DNA of 61,951 nt, from positions 1 to 61,951 of the forward strand of contig CAYVQZ010000029.1 in the NCBI GenBank assembly GCA_964453435.1, read 5' to 3'. Positions 1 through 8,815 of this stretch are shown piece by piece (within the stretch, counting starts at the first letter, position 1; every line of letters begins with the position of its first letter). Made by a program: the position numbers and the translations under genes. This stretch comes from CAYVQZ01 sp964453435 (GTDB lineage Bacteria > Abyssobacteria > SURF-5). The notes under the pieces are model-generated. The model was not told the DNA's origin. It worked only from the letters and a program-made list of their open reading frames with translations, and searched no databases.

Positions 1-40
1 ACCAGCATACCACAGCCGCGCAGAAAGGGTCAATAATTAT

Positions 41-448
41 TTACGGATAAGCTCTAAGTCCCGCAGGCTGGGTGTAGGGGGCGACCATCAATTCCTCGAA
101 TCCGACAAGCGCGCGCAATCTTTCGAACATGAGGATCGGGTCGAAGCCGACAACGTACTTGCCAGCCTTGAGGGCCTGCTTCACAAATGTCTCGAGCGCA
201 TCAAACTTCTCAGGGGCGGCGACATCGGGAAATTGGTAGGAGTCGAGTCTGTTTAAATTCCGGAGGGGAGAACAGGTAAACACCACCACGCCACGTTTTT
301 CGGCGACTGCGTTCAGGATGAACGTTTCGCCGTCAACGGCGACTTCGAGATGAGACGTGTGGCGGTCCCAGCCCAACTCCTCGACGAAGAGGGTTCTGAA
401 ATCGAATTGTTTGAGGTGTTCTCGAATTCTTCGCGTATCGAGACTCAT
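41..448 (-). CDS. Short protein with Eco57I-type methylase N-terminus; probably truncated or chimeric
   Basis: 135 aa from the ATG at 448 (an in-frame GTG lies at 457; a weak GAGTGA ribosome site favours 448). The first ~65 residues, including FDFRTLFVEELGWDRH and VAEKRGVVVF, match my recollection of the N-terminus of large Eco57I-type restriction-modification methylases that pair with PLD-SNF2 helicases such as the upstream gene. Those proteins usually exceed 1000 aa, but this frame stops at 41 with no methylase motifs. The last ~60 residues (KFDALETFVKQALKAGKYVV onward) do not look like the family, so this may be a chimeric remnant or an independent small protein. Family link moderate; function unknown. 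Confidence 0.5.
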   Translation of the reverse strand: MSLDTRRIREHLKQFDFRTLFVEELGWDRHTSHLEVAVDGETFILNAVAEKRGVVVFTCSPLRNLNRLDSYQFPDVAAPEKFDALETFVKQALKAGKYVVGFDPILMFERLRALVGFEELMVAPYTQPAGLRAYP

Positions 449-557
449 CGAAATCACTCTGTGGTTTTCATAACTTATGTTAGATCATTGTGTTAGGACT
501 TACAAACATGTGCTTTTGAATGAGTAACCGACGGAAACAGCCACAATGCGCCATATA

Positions 558-586
558 TTGACATATTCAGCCATATGTGGGATAAT
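558..586 (+). promoter_or_regulatory. Sigma70-type promoter, no gene downstream on this strand
   Basis: TTGACA at 558-563, exactly 17 bp, then GATAAT at 581-586. It matches the consensus in 11 of 12 positions. The predicted start near 593 precedes a structured sequence ending in a T-run (see the RNA entry). No plus-strand protein gene follows. Confidence 0.6.
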
Positions 587-590
587 TATT

Positions 591-673
591 GTGGAATGTT
601 GAAAAGGTACCACTCCGGTGACAAGAGCCCATGGGGCTCTCCCGAAAGGGTAGCCGGAGTGGTCAGTTTTTTT
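591..673 (+). ncRNA. Candidate ~80-nt structured small RNA
   Basis: Downstream of a near-consensus promoter the sequence folds as a three-way junction. The outer stem pairs 609-618 with 654-663 (10 perfect pairs, ACCACTCCGG/CCGGAGTGGT). Hairpin one is AGAGCCC (624-630) with GGGCTCT (634-640). Hairpin two is CCC-GAAA-GGG (641-650), with a GNRA-type tetraloop. Seven T residues follow at 667-673, as in an intrinsic terminator. The stop codon of the convergent DUF3800 gene lies in this T-run. I do not recognise a known riboswitch or ribozyme class. The simpler alternative is a branched bidirectional terminator for the minus-strand operon. Confidence 0.45.
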
Positions 674-1334
674 ATGAATCCGAATATTCGCCATTACGTT
701 GCTCCCAGAGTTCACTCTCGATCGCATCTTTTATCAAGTCGTAGGATCTCGTATCGTTTCTTTCCCATTTTCGGAAGACGGCCCAATTGCAGTAGTCAGC
801 GACCTGAAGACCGAAGTTCGATTTTGACGCATGGTGCAACATTCGATATTTCAATCCTTCAGGGAGGCAGCGGCTAAGAGTCTTCTTCACCGCTTTTTCG
901 ACCGCCCTTCTTTGTCTTTTCAGAGGGATGGAATCAGTAACAATTATGACATCCTGGTGCAGGCCGGGGCGTAAACTCGCAAACAGGTGTCGGAGCAAAC
1001 GCCCGAGCAGTTCAGGGTAGAAGCGTTCAATGCCGTGGAGCGACTGCTGGATTTTCGATTTGTCCACAACCAGCGTGTCTATCCGCAGAGTATGCAGACT
1101 GGCCTCAATCATTGTGAAGACACGATTGCGAACGGCCTGCTTGTCTTCCGCGGCGTGAAAGTACTCGATATCCGTTCCTTCTTCCAACAGGTCATATTTG
1201 AGTTCGGATAATTGATGGTGGAGACCGAATGGACGTTTTTTCATTACGCTCGTAAACGTGAAATATCTCGTTCCCCGAGTTGAAAAGTCAAAATTGCCAC
1301 CCTCGTCAAGGAAGATATAGAAGTTTCTTTTCAA
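672..1334 (-). CDS. DUF3800 domain protein
   Basis: 220 aa, starting with TTG at 1334. The N-terminus FYIFLDEGGNF and the C-terminal SNFGLQVADYCNWAVFRKWE are the two hallmark acidic motifs of DUF3800, a family thought to have an RNase H-like fold and often found in mobile or defence loci. The second Asp sits in the LQVADYC segment. Biochemical activity is not established. The gene lies 61 bp downstream of the helicase on the same strand, so the two are probably one operon. Its stop codon overlaps the T-run of the candidate small RNA on the opposite strand. Confidence 0.8.
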   Translation of the reverse strand: MKRNFYIFLDEGGNFDFSTRGTRYFTFTSVMKKRPFGLHHQLSELKYDLLEEGTDIEYFHAAEDKQAVRNRVFTMIEASLHTLRIDTLVVDKSKIQQSLHGIERFYPELLGRLLRHLFASLRPGLHQDVIIVTDSIPLKRQRRAVEKAVKKTLSRCLPEGLKYRMLHHASKSNFGLQVADYCNWAVFRKWERNDTRSYDLIKDAIESELWEQRNGEYSDS

Positions 1335-1395
1335 GCTACCTGCAGCCCCGACTTATCTTTAACACCCATCTCAGGGAAGTTAGCGCTCTGCTTTG

Positions 1396-4300
1396 CTATT
1401 CTTGCTTTGCAGTCAAGCCCATAGAACAGATGATCTGTGGTTCCTGTGTTTTCTCTTCTTCATGCACGAGACAAAGACGGTCTTCTTCGCGTAACGCTAT
1501 CACCAGTTCGGCGAGTGTCTGGTCGGAAATGCCGCTTCTGAGTTGACGATTGAGCGTGTCCTTTGCCGAAGCTCTTAATGGATAACGGTAAATGTCATCA
1601 ATGGCCTTCCGAAGGTCTTCGGTGTCGAACAGTGTGTCCTTAACCGTCTCGGCATGGCGTTTTAGCCGCTGATAGGCGCGGAACCGAGCGCCCGACGGGC
1701 GTCCCAGTTGTCCGCCGACGGATTTTTCCTCTTCCGCTATAAGCTCGACACCCTTCTTCACAAGTTCATGATGCTTTTCATGGCGTTGCAGGGCCGGCGT
1801 GTCGGGCGAACATTCGGCGGCCCTGAGGATTGCGAACTGGGACTCGGTAACGCTGGCGCCATCCCTGTCAACCCATGCCAATGCGTCATTGCCCTCGGCA
1901 GTCCGCAAATAGATAAGGACGCCTTCCGGTTCTTTTTCGGTGGGCATGTGTGCGCGGGTGGAATACACTACCGCCGGCAAGTCCGGAATTATCTTTTGCA
2001 AAGTCGGGTGGGCGTCAACGGCATTCTTCCAAATCTGATAAGCGTAGGAGGCAAGGTCCACATCGGTTTCCGCGTCGCCATCGAGGATTCCGGCCTTTTC
2101 ATTATAGAGGTCGAGGACGGCCTGGTCGTCTGCGTCATCTTCAAAGAACGCCTCGTCCGTCCCGATGACCTCCGCATTCACCGTTAGCCGCTGACGCACC
2201 CTTGCGCGAAGTCGGATTATTCGTTCCACTCCATCAGCGGGAAGGAAAGAATAGCATAAGATATTCTCGGCATTCTGGCCGATGCGGTCGACACGGCCTG
2301 CGCGCTGAACCAGCTGAATGATGGCCCAAGGAAGGTCGTAATTCACGATAACGCCGGCGTCCTGAAGGTTTTGTCCTTCACTGAGAACGTCTGTCGTCAC
2401 CAGGATTCGCAGTTCGTCTTCCGGCCCGATGGAAGACCTCTTTTTGTTGCTGACGGGACTGAAGCGCCATGCGAGCTCTGTCGGGTCCGGAGAATCGCCG
2501 GTTACGCCTGCGACCTTTCCGACCCCGCGTTCTCGGAGTTGGGATTCGATGTATTGCACCGTGTCAGCGAACTGTGTGAAAACGATAACCTTGTCATATG
2601 GGTGTTTTTCTGTCAGCAATTCAACCAGGGCGTTCAGTTTGGCATCCTGATACGGATTCCATTCGCGACACTTTTTCAACACCTCTATCAAGGCGCGAGC
2701 ATCGTTTTCCAGGTCTTTCGCCAGCGATTTCACAAAGAGGCCCGGTCGCAGCCACTTGAAGTATCTGGCATACTTCGCGCTGTAGTCTTGATATATTTCG
2801 GCGGCGCAACGTCTGTAGTTCTCCTCGGCGCAGCGGTCTTCCACGTTTTTTGTTTTGCCGGACGCCCCATCCCCGTCGTCGTCAAAGAGATTTGTCACAA
2901 CATCAGGGTCTTCGACGTCCCCATCATAGAGGCGGGCATCCAGCATCTCTGCTCCCTGGGCGCCTATAGGGAGCGGCAAGTCTTCGTTTATTGCATGCAG
3001 GAAGATGAAGTTACGGAGTATGTGCCGCTCAACCGACTGGATGAAGGGCTGTCCTCCGCTTTCGAGCCGCTTGAAGAGGTTTGTGCGGCAGAAACCCATA
3101 AGGCGCTTGCCTGCCCGGGACAAGTCCTGCAACTGTTTGGCCTCTGCCGGCGTGGGCGGCTCGTGCGGTGTCGGCGCGACATAGTTTCCGAGGCCGTAAC
3201 GAGGAAGATTCAGGTTTTCCACCGCGCCTACGACGCCGGGAGCATACAGGCGCGCATATTGGTCTGACGGGTCATCGTCCTTAATCTGAAACTTCAATGT
3301 GCGCGGAACTCGGTTGGGAAAATATGAACGCTCTCCGTTTTCGAACATGAGATATTTTCGCCCTGTTTCAACGTCCGTTTCCGCATAATTCTCTTGTATG
3401 AACGAACGCGTACGGCGCACGAGATAGAGGCGCATTAACTCATGCCAATCATCGGGGTACTCGCTGTGTTCGAATGCGGCGAGTGAGCGTACCGGACACT
3501 GGTGACGTCGAATAAATTCATCTTCGCCTGTCTCGCGCAAAAGATGCTCGGGGCGAATACCTAAATCCTGGTCTTCCGGGACAAACAGACGGAGTTGATT
3601 GGAGAGGTCGGTGTAGGTCTTGTTGTAAGGAGTTGCAGAGAGCAAAATGCATTTGCTGTCGTTTTCCCTTATGTATTCCTGGATGGCGCGATAGCGCTTC
3701 CCTTCTCGATTACGCAGATTGTGGCTTTCATCGATTAGCACGATTCGGTATCGGCGCAGGTCGGGCAATTCATTGAGAACACGGCTGAGTGAGAGAATCT
3801 TGGCTCGAAGCCTATACTGGTCGCGGTAGTCCTCCCACATCTTGACCAAATTCTTAGGGCAGATTATGAGCGTTTCGAGAGCATAATCATCCTCGAAGAT
3901 ACGCGCCAGCGCCGTGGCCATTAGCGTTTTCCCAAGGCCTACAACATCTCCGATGAGAACGCCGTTTCTTTTATTAAGGTGGTGGGCGGCGATCTTGACT
4001 GCTGCGGTTTGGAAGTCAAAAAGCTTATTGCCGAAGTCGCGAGGAATACGAAACTCGGAAAGTCCGGCGCGCGCCTCCTGTGATAGATGGTACGCGATCT
4101 TGACATAGATATGATACGGGGGAATTAGTTCCTCGCGCGCCCAACTTTCCCCTATTATCTGAACGAGCTCATCCGAGATATCGATACACCATCGGTCGTT
4201 CCAGCGGTCCTCGAACCACTTTGCAAGTTTCTGGCATGCGTCATGGTCGAGAACATCGACATTCAACTCGCCCTGCTTGGAAAGACCTGCAAATGTAAGG

Positions 4301-4785
4301 TTGCTGCTGCCCACATATCCGATGGACGGATTGACGGGGTCCGGACGGAAAAGCAAGTAGAGTTTCGCGTGAAGCGGATGTCTGAGAAATAGCTTTACGA
4401 TGACCTTTTTTGCTTTAATCTGGGCGGCTAACCGGCGCAGGCCCGCCTCATCTTCGTTCGTGGGTACGCCGATGGTGAGTTGGTTTCGGAACTCCTCGGC
4501 GAGTCTCTTCTTGAGGCGCAGGGCGGTCTGGTTATCAATGCCGACATCCTGTTTGACCAGGCTCAGCGCTGCCCGCAGTTCTTCCTGCGGGAGCCTTTGC
4601 ATCCCCACAAGGAGGCGGCAACAGTTCCCCTGACCGCCGGACCAATGGCTTATATACTGGTCGATTGCTTTCCAGCCTCGCAGATTCAGGTAACCGACAC
4701 AAAAATCGGCCCGATTCGATACTTCGAGCGTTTCTATGAGGGCAGGGAGGAGCTGCTGGTCGATGTTGTCGAAAATGCGAGGCAT
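1396..4785 (-). CDS. PLD-domain SNF2-family helicase (restriction/defence type)
   Basis: 1129 aa. I chose the ATG at 4785 because GGGAGAGGGAG lies just upstream and relatives begin MPRIFDN; the frame stays open to 4851. A phospholipase-D-like domain comes first: HPLHAKLYLL around residues 136-145, then GSSNLTFAGL around 157. Then a SNF2 ATPase: Walker A GDVVGLGKT near 275, DESH near 349, LLSATPYNKT, and motif VI QLVQRAGRVDRIGQ near 825. Relatives accompany Eco57I-type methylases and DISARM-like systems, and act as ATP-driven DNA translocases with a possible nuclease. Here the partner methylase is present only as a short fragment downstream. Family is clear; a defence role is inferred from context. 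Confidence 0.9.
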   Translation of the reverse strand: MPRIFDNIDQQLLPALIETLEVSNRADFCVGYLNLRGWKAIDQYISHWSGGQGNCCRLLVGMQRLPQEELRAALSLVKQDVGIDNQTALRLKKRLAEEFRNQLTIGVPTNEDEAGLRRLAAQIKAKKVIVKLFLRHPLHAKLYLLFRPDPVNPSIGYVGSSNLTFAGLSKQGELNVDVLDHDACQKLAKWFEDRWNDRWCIDISDELVQIIGESWAREELIPPYHIYVKIAYHLSQEARAGLSEFRIPRDFGNKLFDFQTAAVKIAAHHLNKRNGVLIGDVVGLGKTLMATALARIFEDDYALETLIICPKNLVKMWEDYRDQYRLRAKILSLSRVLNELPDLRRYRIVLIDESHNLRNREGKRYRAIQEYIRENDSKCILLSATPYNKTYTDLSNQLRLFVPEDQDLGIRPEHLLRETGEDEFIRRHQCPVRSLAAFEHSEYPDDWHELMRLYLVRRTRSFIQENYAETDVETGRKYLMFENGERSYFPNRVPRTLKFQIKDDDPSDQYARLYAPGVVGAVENLNLPRYGLGNYVAPTPHEPPTPAEAKQLQDLSRAGKRLMGFCRTNLFKRLESGGQPFIQSVERHILRNFIFLHAINEDLPLPIGAQGAEMLDARLYDGDVEDPDVVTNLFDDDGDGASGKTKNVEDRCAEENYRRCAAEIYQDYSAKYARYFKWLRPGLFVKSLAKDLENDARALIEVLKKCREWNPYQDAKLNALVELLTEKHPYDKVIVFTQFADTVQYIESQLRERGVGKVAGVTGDSPDPTELAWRFSPVSNKKRSSIGPEDELRILVTTDVLSEGQNLQDAGVIVNYDLPWAIIQLVQRAGRVDRIGQNAENILCYSFLPADGVERIIRLRARVRQRLTVNAEVIGTDEAFFEDDADDQAVLDLYNEKAGILDGDAETDVDLASYAYQIWKNAVDAHPTLQKIIPDLPAVVYSTRAHMPTEKEPEGVLIYLRTAEGNDALAWVDRDGASVTESQFAILRAAECSPDTPALQRHEKHHELVKKGVELIAEEEKSVGGQLGRPSGARFRAYQRLKRHAETVKDTLFDTEDLRKAIDDIYRYPLRASAKDTLNRQLRSGISDQTLAELVIALREEDRLCLVHEEEKTQEPQIICSMGLTAKQE

Positions 4786-4841
4786 TAGCTCCCTCTCCCC
4801 ATTCTCCCGTGAGTAATCGCATTGACTTTTGTTTACAGACA

Positions 4842-4870
4842 ATTTAACCAAATTCGCAACAAAAAATCAA
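4842..4870 (-). promoter_or_regulatory. Putative promoter of the helicase-DUF3800 operon
   Basis: On the minus strand TTGATT (4865-4870) is followed after 17 bp by TTAAAT (4842-4847), about 57 bp before the chosen start codon. Each box matches the sigma70 consensus at 4 of 6 positions. The stretch is AT-rich compared with its surroundings. Confidence 0.4.
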
Positions 4871-4929
4871 GAGAAAAAGTTTGCTTTGGTTTGAAGCTCT
4901 ATTTGAAAGGGCGCGCACCCATTCAAGGC

Positions 4930-5530
4930 CGATGACGGGGGGCGAAGGGTGAAGGACGAAGAGCGAAGTGCGAAGGACGAGATTATCACGGATTCACACG
5001 GATTTGCGCGGATTAAGAACAAAAGCAACAGAGGTGCGGGAACCGCAGATCCATTCGACTGGAGCTCAGGACAGGTTCACGCGGATGGACGCGGATTTTT
5101 CTCATCGAAATTCTCCCTTTGCGCCTTCGCGCCTTGGCGTGAGATAGTCTTTCCCCCGTGTCGCCCCGCGCGCCCCGTGGTTCAAAAAAATTGGTCTTAA
5201 GCCGCAGATGCACGCCGAGGAACACCGATTCTTTCCTTTGCGCTCTTTCTTTCTTTGCGGTTCAAGAAATCTTGTTGGCGGCTCGGGGCTTCGCGTGAGA
5301 CCTGATGTCCCGTTTGGAGAAATCCCCCTCGCTTCCCACTTTCATAAAGGAGGAAGATAAACGTCTTCAAGTCCGCGTTTTGAGTCCATCTGCGGTTCCC
5401 GGTTTTTATTTGCGGCCTCTGCGCCGTGGTGGTTCAAGGACTCATTTCCGGGTTCATGCCATCGGAATCGCTCGTTCAAATCCCCCCTCTTTCCCCTTCA
5501 GGAAAGGAAGAGGATGCAATAGATAAATTT
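4930..5530. repeat. Non-coding tract of degenerate dispersed repeats
   Basis: No gene seen. The tract is made of short low-complexity phrases such as ATCACGGATTCACACGGATT, CTTCGCGCCTTGGCGTGAGA and GCTCAGGACAGGTTCACG. The same phrases recur at 24.64-24.84 kb and 58.69-59.00 kb, partly in inverted orientation: the CCCGTGTCGCCCCGCG phrase near 5156 is found as its complement near 58960. It looks like a decayed, proliferated intergenic repeat rather than a gene remnant. Confidence 0.6.
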
Positions 5531-5597
5531 GTGTGAGTCGGCGGCTGAAGATAAGAGGCATGAATCGCGGGTGAATGCGCAATCCGCTTCGGTGGGG

Positions 5598-5682
5598 TGC
5601 CGGAGGCGGGAATCGAACCCGCATGAGGGCAAGCCTCGGGGGATTTTGAGTCCCCTGCGTCTACCAGTTCCACCACTCCGGC
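5598..5682 (-). tRNA. tRNA-Leu(CAA)
   Basis: Read on the minus strand this gives an 85-nt class II tRNA. The acceptor stem is GCCGGAG/CTCCGGC. The anticodon arm is GGGGA-CTCAAAA-TCCCC with anticodon CAA (UUG codons). A long variable arm, a T-arm with GGTTCGATTCC, and discriminator A complete it. CCA is not encoded (CCC follows the discriminator). Confidence 0.97.
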
Positions 5683-5814
5683 CAATGGAACACCTCAAAA
5701 ATAGCAAATCGCGCGGGTTTTGTCAATGCGGGATAGTTTCCCGCGAGCGACCGGTTACGACGCGACACACGACGATTCAATATGTGCGAACGAATGGCGC
5801 CTACGAAAACTGGC

Positions 5815-6105
5815 TCGCTTCGGGGACGGTGAACCTGTCGTGCGGTTGGGAATCCGTGCTTCGGGGACAGTGAGCCTGTTTGATAATTCATCGGTGGCCG
5901 CTACGGGGACAGTCCCTATTCTATCCCGCGGATTGCGCGGGACTTCGCTCCGCTCAGCGAAGGAAAGCGGACCGCTACGGGGACAGTCCCGATTCTGCGG
6001 GACTTCGTGCCCGCAAATAGTGACAGTCCCCTTCGCTCGCCAATTATCGGACAGGTCGACAATCCCCCCGGCGCTCACTTCTGGGTCATTGCGGGACACC
6101 GTTTG
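5815..6105. repeat. REP-like repeat cluster 1
   Basis: Repeated copies of the odd palindrome GGGACAGTCCC and the phrase GCGGGACTTCGCTCCGCTCA, plus ATTATCGGACAGGTC. No open frame of interest. It belongs to the dispersed family also seen near 7.8, 12.3, 19.4, 21.6, 26.2, 26.6, 28.1 and 45.3 kb. Confidence 0.75.
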
Positions 6106-6147
6106 GCGCGGTTTTCAACAACAACCCGCATCGTCGGATGCGGGGCA

Positions 6148-6196
6148 ATATTGTATTTTACTTGACAGATTAATAATCTATATGTTAATACAATAT
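6148..6196 (+). promoter_or_regulatory. Promoter/operator region before the diguanylate cyclase
   Basis: An AT-rich island in GC-rich surroundings. Inverted arms ATATTGTATT (6148-6157) and AATACAATAT (6187-6196) enclose TTGACA (6162-6167) and the 11-mer palindrome GATTAATAATC (6168-6178). A -35 box within nested symmetry suggests a repressor-controlled promoter. No convincing -10 hexamer at 17 bp. The transcript would have ~120 nt of leader before the GTG start at 6320. Confidence 0.4.
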
Positions 6197-6319
6197 GGGC
6201 TTATCAGTTTGCTTGGCCCGGAAATTTGGTCCATCCTTGAAGCAGCGATATTTGATTTCGAGCTTTTGTAGTCGTTTGGCGGCAGCGGTTTCGGCACTAA
6301 TTGAAGGGGCTTCGGGCAA

Positions 6320-7798
6320 GTGGACGTCATCGTTATCGCGACTCGGGACGAGGAAATGCGGGCGACATTGCAATTGGCCCTTGATTTCTCGTTCCATGTA
6401 ATCCATGCGAAAGATTCCGCCGAACTGATTGACGCGCTGCTCGAGAAGCCGGTGGACCTGGTCGTGCTTGATTCGGGCCTGGATGCGGAGCGGTCCGCCC
6501 TTGAGCTGCTCGGTCAGATTTCGCGAATCGACAAGGAGACGCCGGTAATTGTTGTAAGCGCCGAGCCCGAAGCCGAATCGGCGGCGCTCAAATGCCTGGG
6601 ACCTTACGAGGCTGTGGTCAAGTCCTTTGACCGGGCCGAGTTCAGGGACCGGGTGAGAAAGACAATCGAGCACTCGAGGTCGCTCAAAGAGCTTGCGAAC
6701 TTGCGGGAGCAGGTTCGGGAACTGAAAATAACTTCGAAGTTAACGGCTCCCGCTGAACGCGCGTATCAGTCCCTCGGAGCTTGGGTCCCCAAGGTTCATT
6801 CGTTCGAATCGTTCAAGAAATTCCTCGAGGCGCTTGTGAACATTCGGGACACCGCGACGCTGTACGACATGATTGTCGAGGCGGTTACGGACATGTTCAG
6901 CGTGAACAAAGCGGCGCTGATTCTGGCTGAAAAGGGAGCGAACGAGTTCTCGGTGCGCGCATCGAGGGGGCTTGACAGGGAGTTTCTGGCTCAGGTGAAA
7001 CCGTTCTCGGTCACCGAGGGCATCTATTCATGGTTGTGGAAAAACGACCGGATGCTGTTCGTGGAGAAGGTTGCCCCACCGGAGCTGCATGAAATCGACA
7101 AAGAGGCCAGGCTGCTCGGCTCGAAGCTTTGCGTCGCGCTTTCTTTCAAGGACCGGAGAAAGCCGCTGGGGTACCTCTCCCTCGGGGCGAAATACACCGG
7201 CGAGCCGTACGAGCACGCCGAGCTGGAGTCGATTTTCACGCTCGCCCGCTATGCTGCGGTCGCAATCGAGAACGCCTCGCTGCTCGAGGAAACCAAAGAG
7301 CAGGCGATAAAGGACGAACTGACCCAGCTTTTCAATCGCCACCACTGGCCCGTCCGCCTGCGCATCGAAATGGAGCGCTCGAGACGCTACGGACGCGCTC
7401 TCTCGGTCGCGCTATTGGACATAGACTATTTCAAGAAACTGAACGATGCTCTCGGAGTTCAAATGGGTGACAAAATCTTGCGAGAGGTCGCCCAGCTTCT
7501 GCTCACCTCTTCGCGAACCACCGATGTGATTGGCAGGTACGGGGGAGAGGAATTCATCGCAGTCTTGCCGGAAACCACGGCGGAGGTGGCGCTGGCGTAT
7601 TGCGAGCGTGTGCGAACGAGCGTGGAACAACTGGGAAAGCGAGAGAGCGAGGCGATCGGTCCGACAGGACTCACCATCAGCGGCGGAATGACATCGTTCG
7701 ACCCCGAAAACGACACGTACGAGAGCCTGATCAAGCGGGCCAACGACGCATTGGGGGAAGCGAAGCGACAAGGAAGAAATCAGATTCGGGTGCTGTAG
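6320..7798 (+). CDS. Response regulator with GAF and GGDEF domains (diguanylate cyclase)
   Basis: 492 aa, GTG start preceded by AAGGGG. An N-terminal receiver domain has phosphoacceptor D51, S80 and K101 in the expected places. A linker helix and a GAF sensor domain (about 155-320) follow. The C-terminal GGDEF domain has the active-site sequence GGEEF near 408-412 and the product-inhibition motif RTTD five residues upstream. It should convert two GTP to c-di-GMP under phosphorylation and GAF-ligand control, with feedback inhibition. No histidine kinase is adjacent. An HD-GYP regulator that could degrade c-di-GMP lies at 28.5 kb. Leader inverted repeats suggest transcriptional control. Confidence 0.93.
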   Translation: MDVIVIATRDEEMRATLQLALDFSFHVIHAKDSAELIDALLEKPVDLVVLDSGLDAERSALELLGQISRIDKETPVIVVSAEPEAESAALKCLGPYEAVVKSFDRAEFRDRVRKTIEHSRSLKELANLREQVRELKITSKLTAPAERAYQSLGAWVPKVHSFESFKKFLEALVNIRDTATLYDMIVEAVTDMFSVNKAALILAEKGANEFSVRASRGLDREFLAQVKPFSVTEGIYSWLWKNDRMLFVEKVAPPELHEIDKEARLLGSKLCVALSFKDRRKPLGYLSLGAKYTGEPYEHAELESIFTLARYAAVAIENASLLEETKEQAIKDELTQLFNRHHWPVRLRIEMERSRRYGRALSVALLDIDYFKKLNDALGVQMGDKILREVAQLLLTSSRTTDVIGRYGGEEFIAVLPETTAEVALAYCERVRTSVEQLGKRESEAIGPTGLTISGGMTSFDPENDTYESLIKRANDALGEAKRQGRNQIRVL

Positions 7799-7805
7799 CG
7801 GGCGG

Positions 7806-7995
7806 CTTCGGGGAAACGGAATCACGCGGAGCGTGACCTTGGTTATTGGGGGACGCCATGAGGCATGGTGTCCCCCAATCATCATAATTCATTAGCGCAC
7901 GTTCCGGGGATTCCGTAATTGGGTACAGCCCTCAAAGCTTGTTGTTCGACGAAATGTGCAACCGTGAGACAGTTTCACAGTCCCCTGCGCTGGGC
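7806..7995. repeat. REP-like repeat cluster 2
   Basis: Contains the phrase GGAATCACGCGGAGCGTGAC (also at 12.38 kb), a palindromic hairpin (7845-7879) and GATTCCGTAATTGGGTACAG. About 80 bp from ~7910 are nearly identical to cluster 5 at ~21751 and to the complement of part of cluster 9 at ~45450. No gene seen. Confidence 0.75.
7845..7879. repeat. Palindromic element, copy 1 of 3
   Basis: 16-nt arms (7845-7860 and 7864-7879) around a 3-nt centre, pairing fully with one G-T wobble. Both arms share the core GGGGGAC..CCATG. Two relatives sit at 12451-12489 and 28397-28443. Confidence 0.8.
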
Positions 7996-8048
7996 AACCG
8001 CGGGACGGACTGCTGGAAGGTCGGCCACGACGCGGTCGAGTTCCTGTT

Positions 8049-8420
8049 TCACTCTCCCATATAGTGAGCGACGAGAGACCTCACATCTTCCATGCTCAGG
8101 GGCTTGACCATGTAATCGGTTGCGCCGGCGGCCATGGCTCTCTGGATGTGTTTATCGGAGCTGACTGCCGAAACGAAGATGATGGGGATGAGCGAGCTTT
8201 CGGGCAGGTCGCGCAGTTCGCGGCACACCTCGTAGCCGTCCATATCGGGAAGCATGACGTCGAGCAATATGAGATCGGGTTTGTGTTCCCTTGTCCGGTT
8301 CAAGGCGATCTTGCCGGTCAGGGCGGTGAATACTTCCATGCCCAGTTTCGTGAGACTGATTTGCAGGAACTCCCTGAAACTGGCCTGGTCTTCGACCACG
8401 AGGACTTTTCCTTTAGGCAT
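8049..8420 (-). CDS. Single-domain response regulator (CheY-like receiver)
   Basis: 123 aa, only a receiver domain: acidic pair E10-D11, phosphoacceptor D54 in LLDVMLPDMDGYEV, S84, and K106 in MVKPLS. It has no output domain, so it probably relays a phosphoryl group or acts by protein contact, like CheY or a DivK-type regulator. No kinase is adjacent. A small membrane protein lies 38 bp upstream on the same strand and may be cotranscribed. Confidence 0.92.
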   Translation of the reverse strand: MPKGKVLVVEDQASFREFLQISLTKLGMEVFTALTGKIALNRTREHKPDLILLDVMLPDMDGYEVCRELRDLPESSLIPIIFVSAVSSDKHIQRAMAAGATDYMVKPLSMEDVRSLVAHYMGE

Positions 8421-8458
8421 CTAACACCTCCGGCCGATTTATTATCGGAACCTCCCTG

Positions 8459-8653
8459 TTACCCACCTTGCGCCGGCCCTCCGATTTCATCATGAAACCT
8501 GGTGAGCCAGCGGCCGGCCCGGCCAATGCTAGCGGGATAGAACAGGAGGCAGAACAATATTCCCAATGAAGTGACCGGCGCCATAACAATTAGTATATCG
8601 AGCAAACCGATTGCAAGCAAAATCCAGAAACCCGGATGTCTGAATCTGCTCAT
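8459..8653 (-). CDS. Small membrane protein, unknown function
   Basis: 64 aa from the ATG at 8653, chosen because AGGAG lies 8 nt upstream. The frame is open to 8692 but has no better site. Two hydrophobic segments, roughly residues 7-27 and 28-42 (WILLAIGLLDILIVM and LGILFCLLFYPAS), are followed by a basic, polar tail. Probably an inner-membrane protein with both ends in the cytoplasm. Not recognised. It lies just upstream of the CheY-like gene. Confidence 0.55.
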   Translation of the reverse strand: MSRFRHPGFWILLAIGLLDILIVMAPVTSLGILFCLLFYPASIGRAGRWLTRFHDEIGGPAQGG

Positions 8654-8815
8654 AGGTTCGTCTCCTGCACTCGCCATGGCCAAAGTGGCCACATTTTTGG
8701 TTCACGCTTACGAAAATGAACCGGAAAAAGAGGAAATAATTTCCGATTCCATAGCCTGACACACGCCGAATCCCATTTTACGACCCTCACTGGTAAATCA
8801 AGGTCAATCAGAGGC

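Noticed and set aside
2371..3267. 298-codon plus-strand frame within the helicase gene
   Set aside because: Antisense to conserved helicase motifs; no support for expression.
5815..6105. CRISPR array
   Set aside because: Repeats are irregular in length and spacing, with no unique spacers of constant size and no cas genes.
5720..6271. 183-codon plus-strand frame beside tRNA-Leu
   Set aside because: It runs through REP-like repeat DNA and has no family features.
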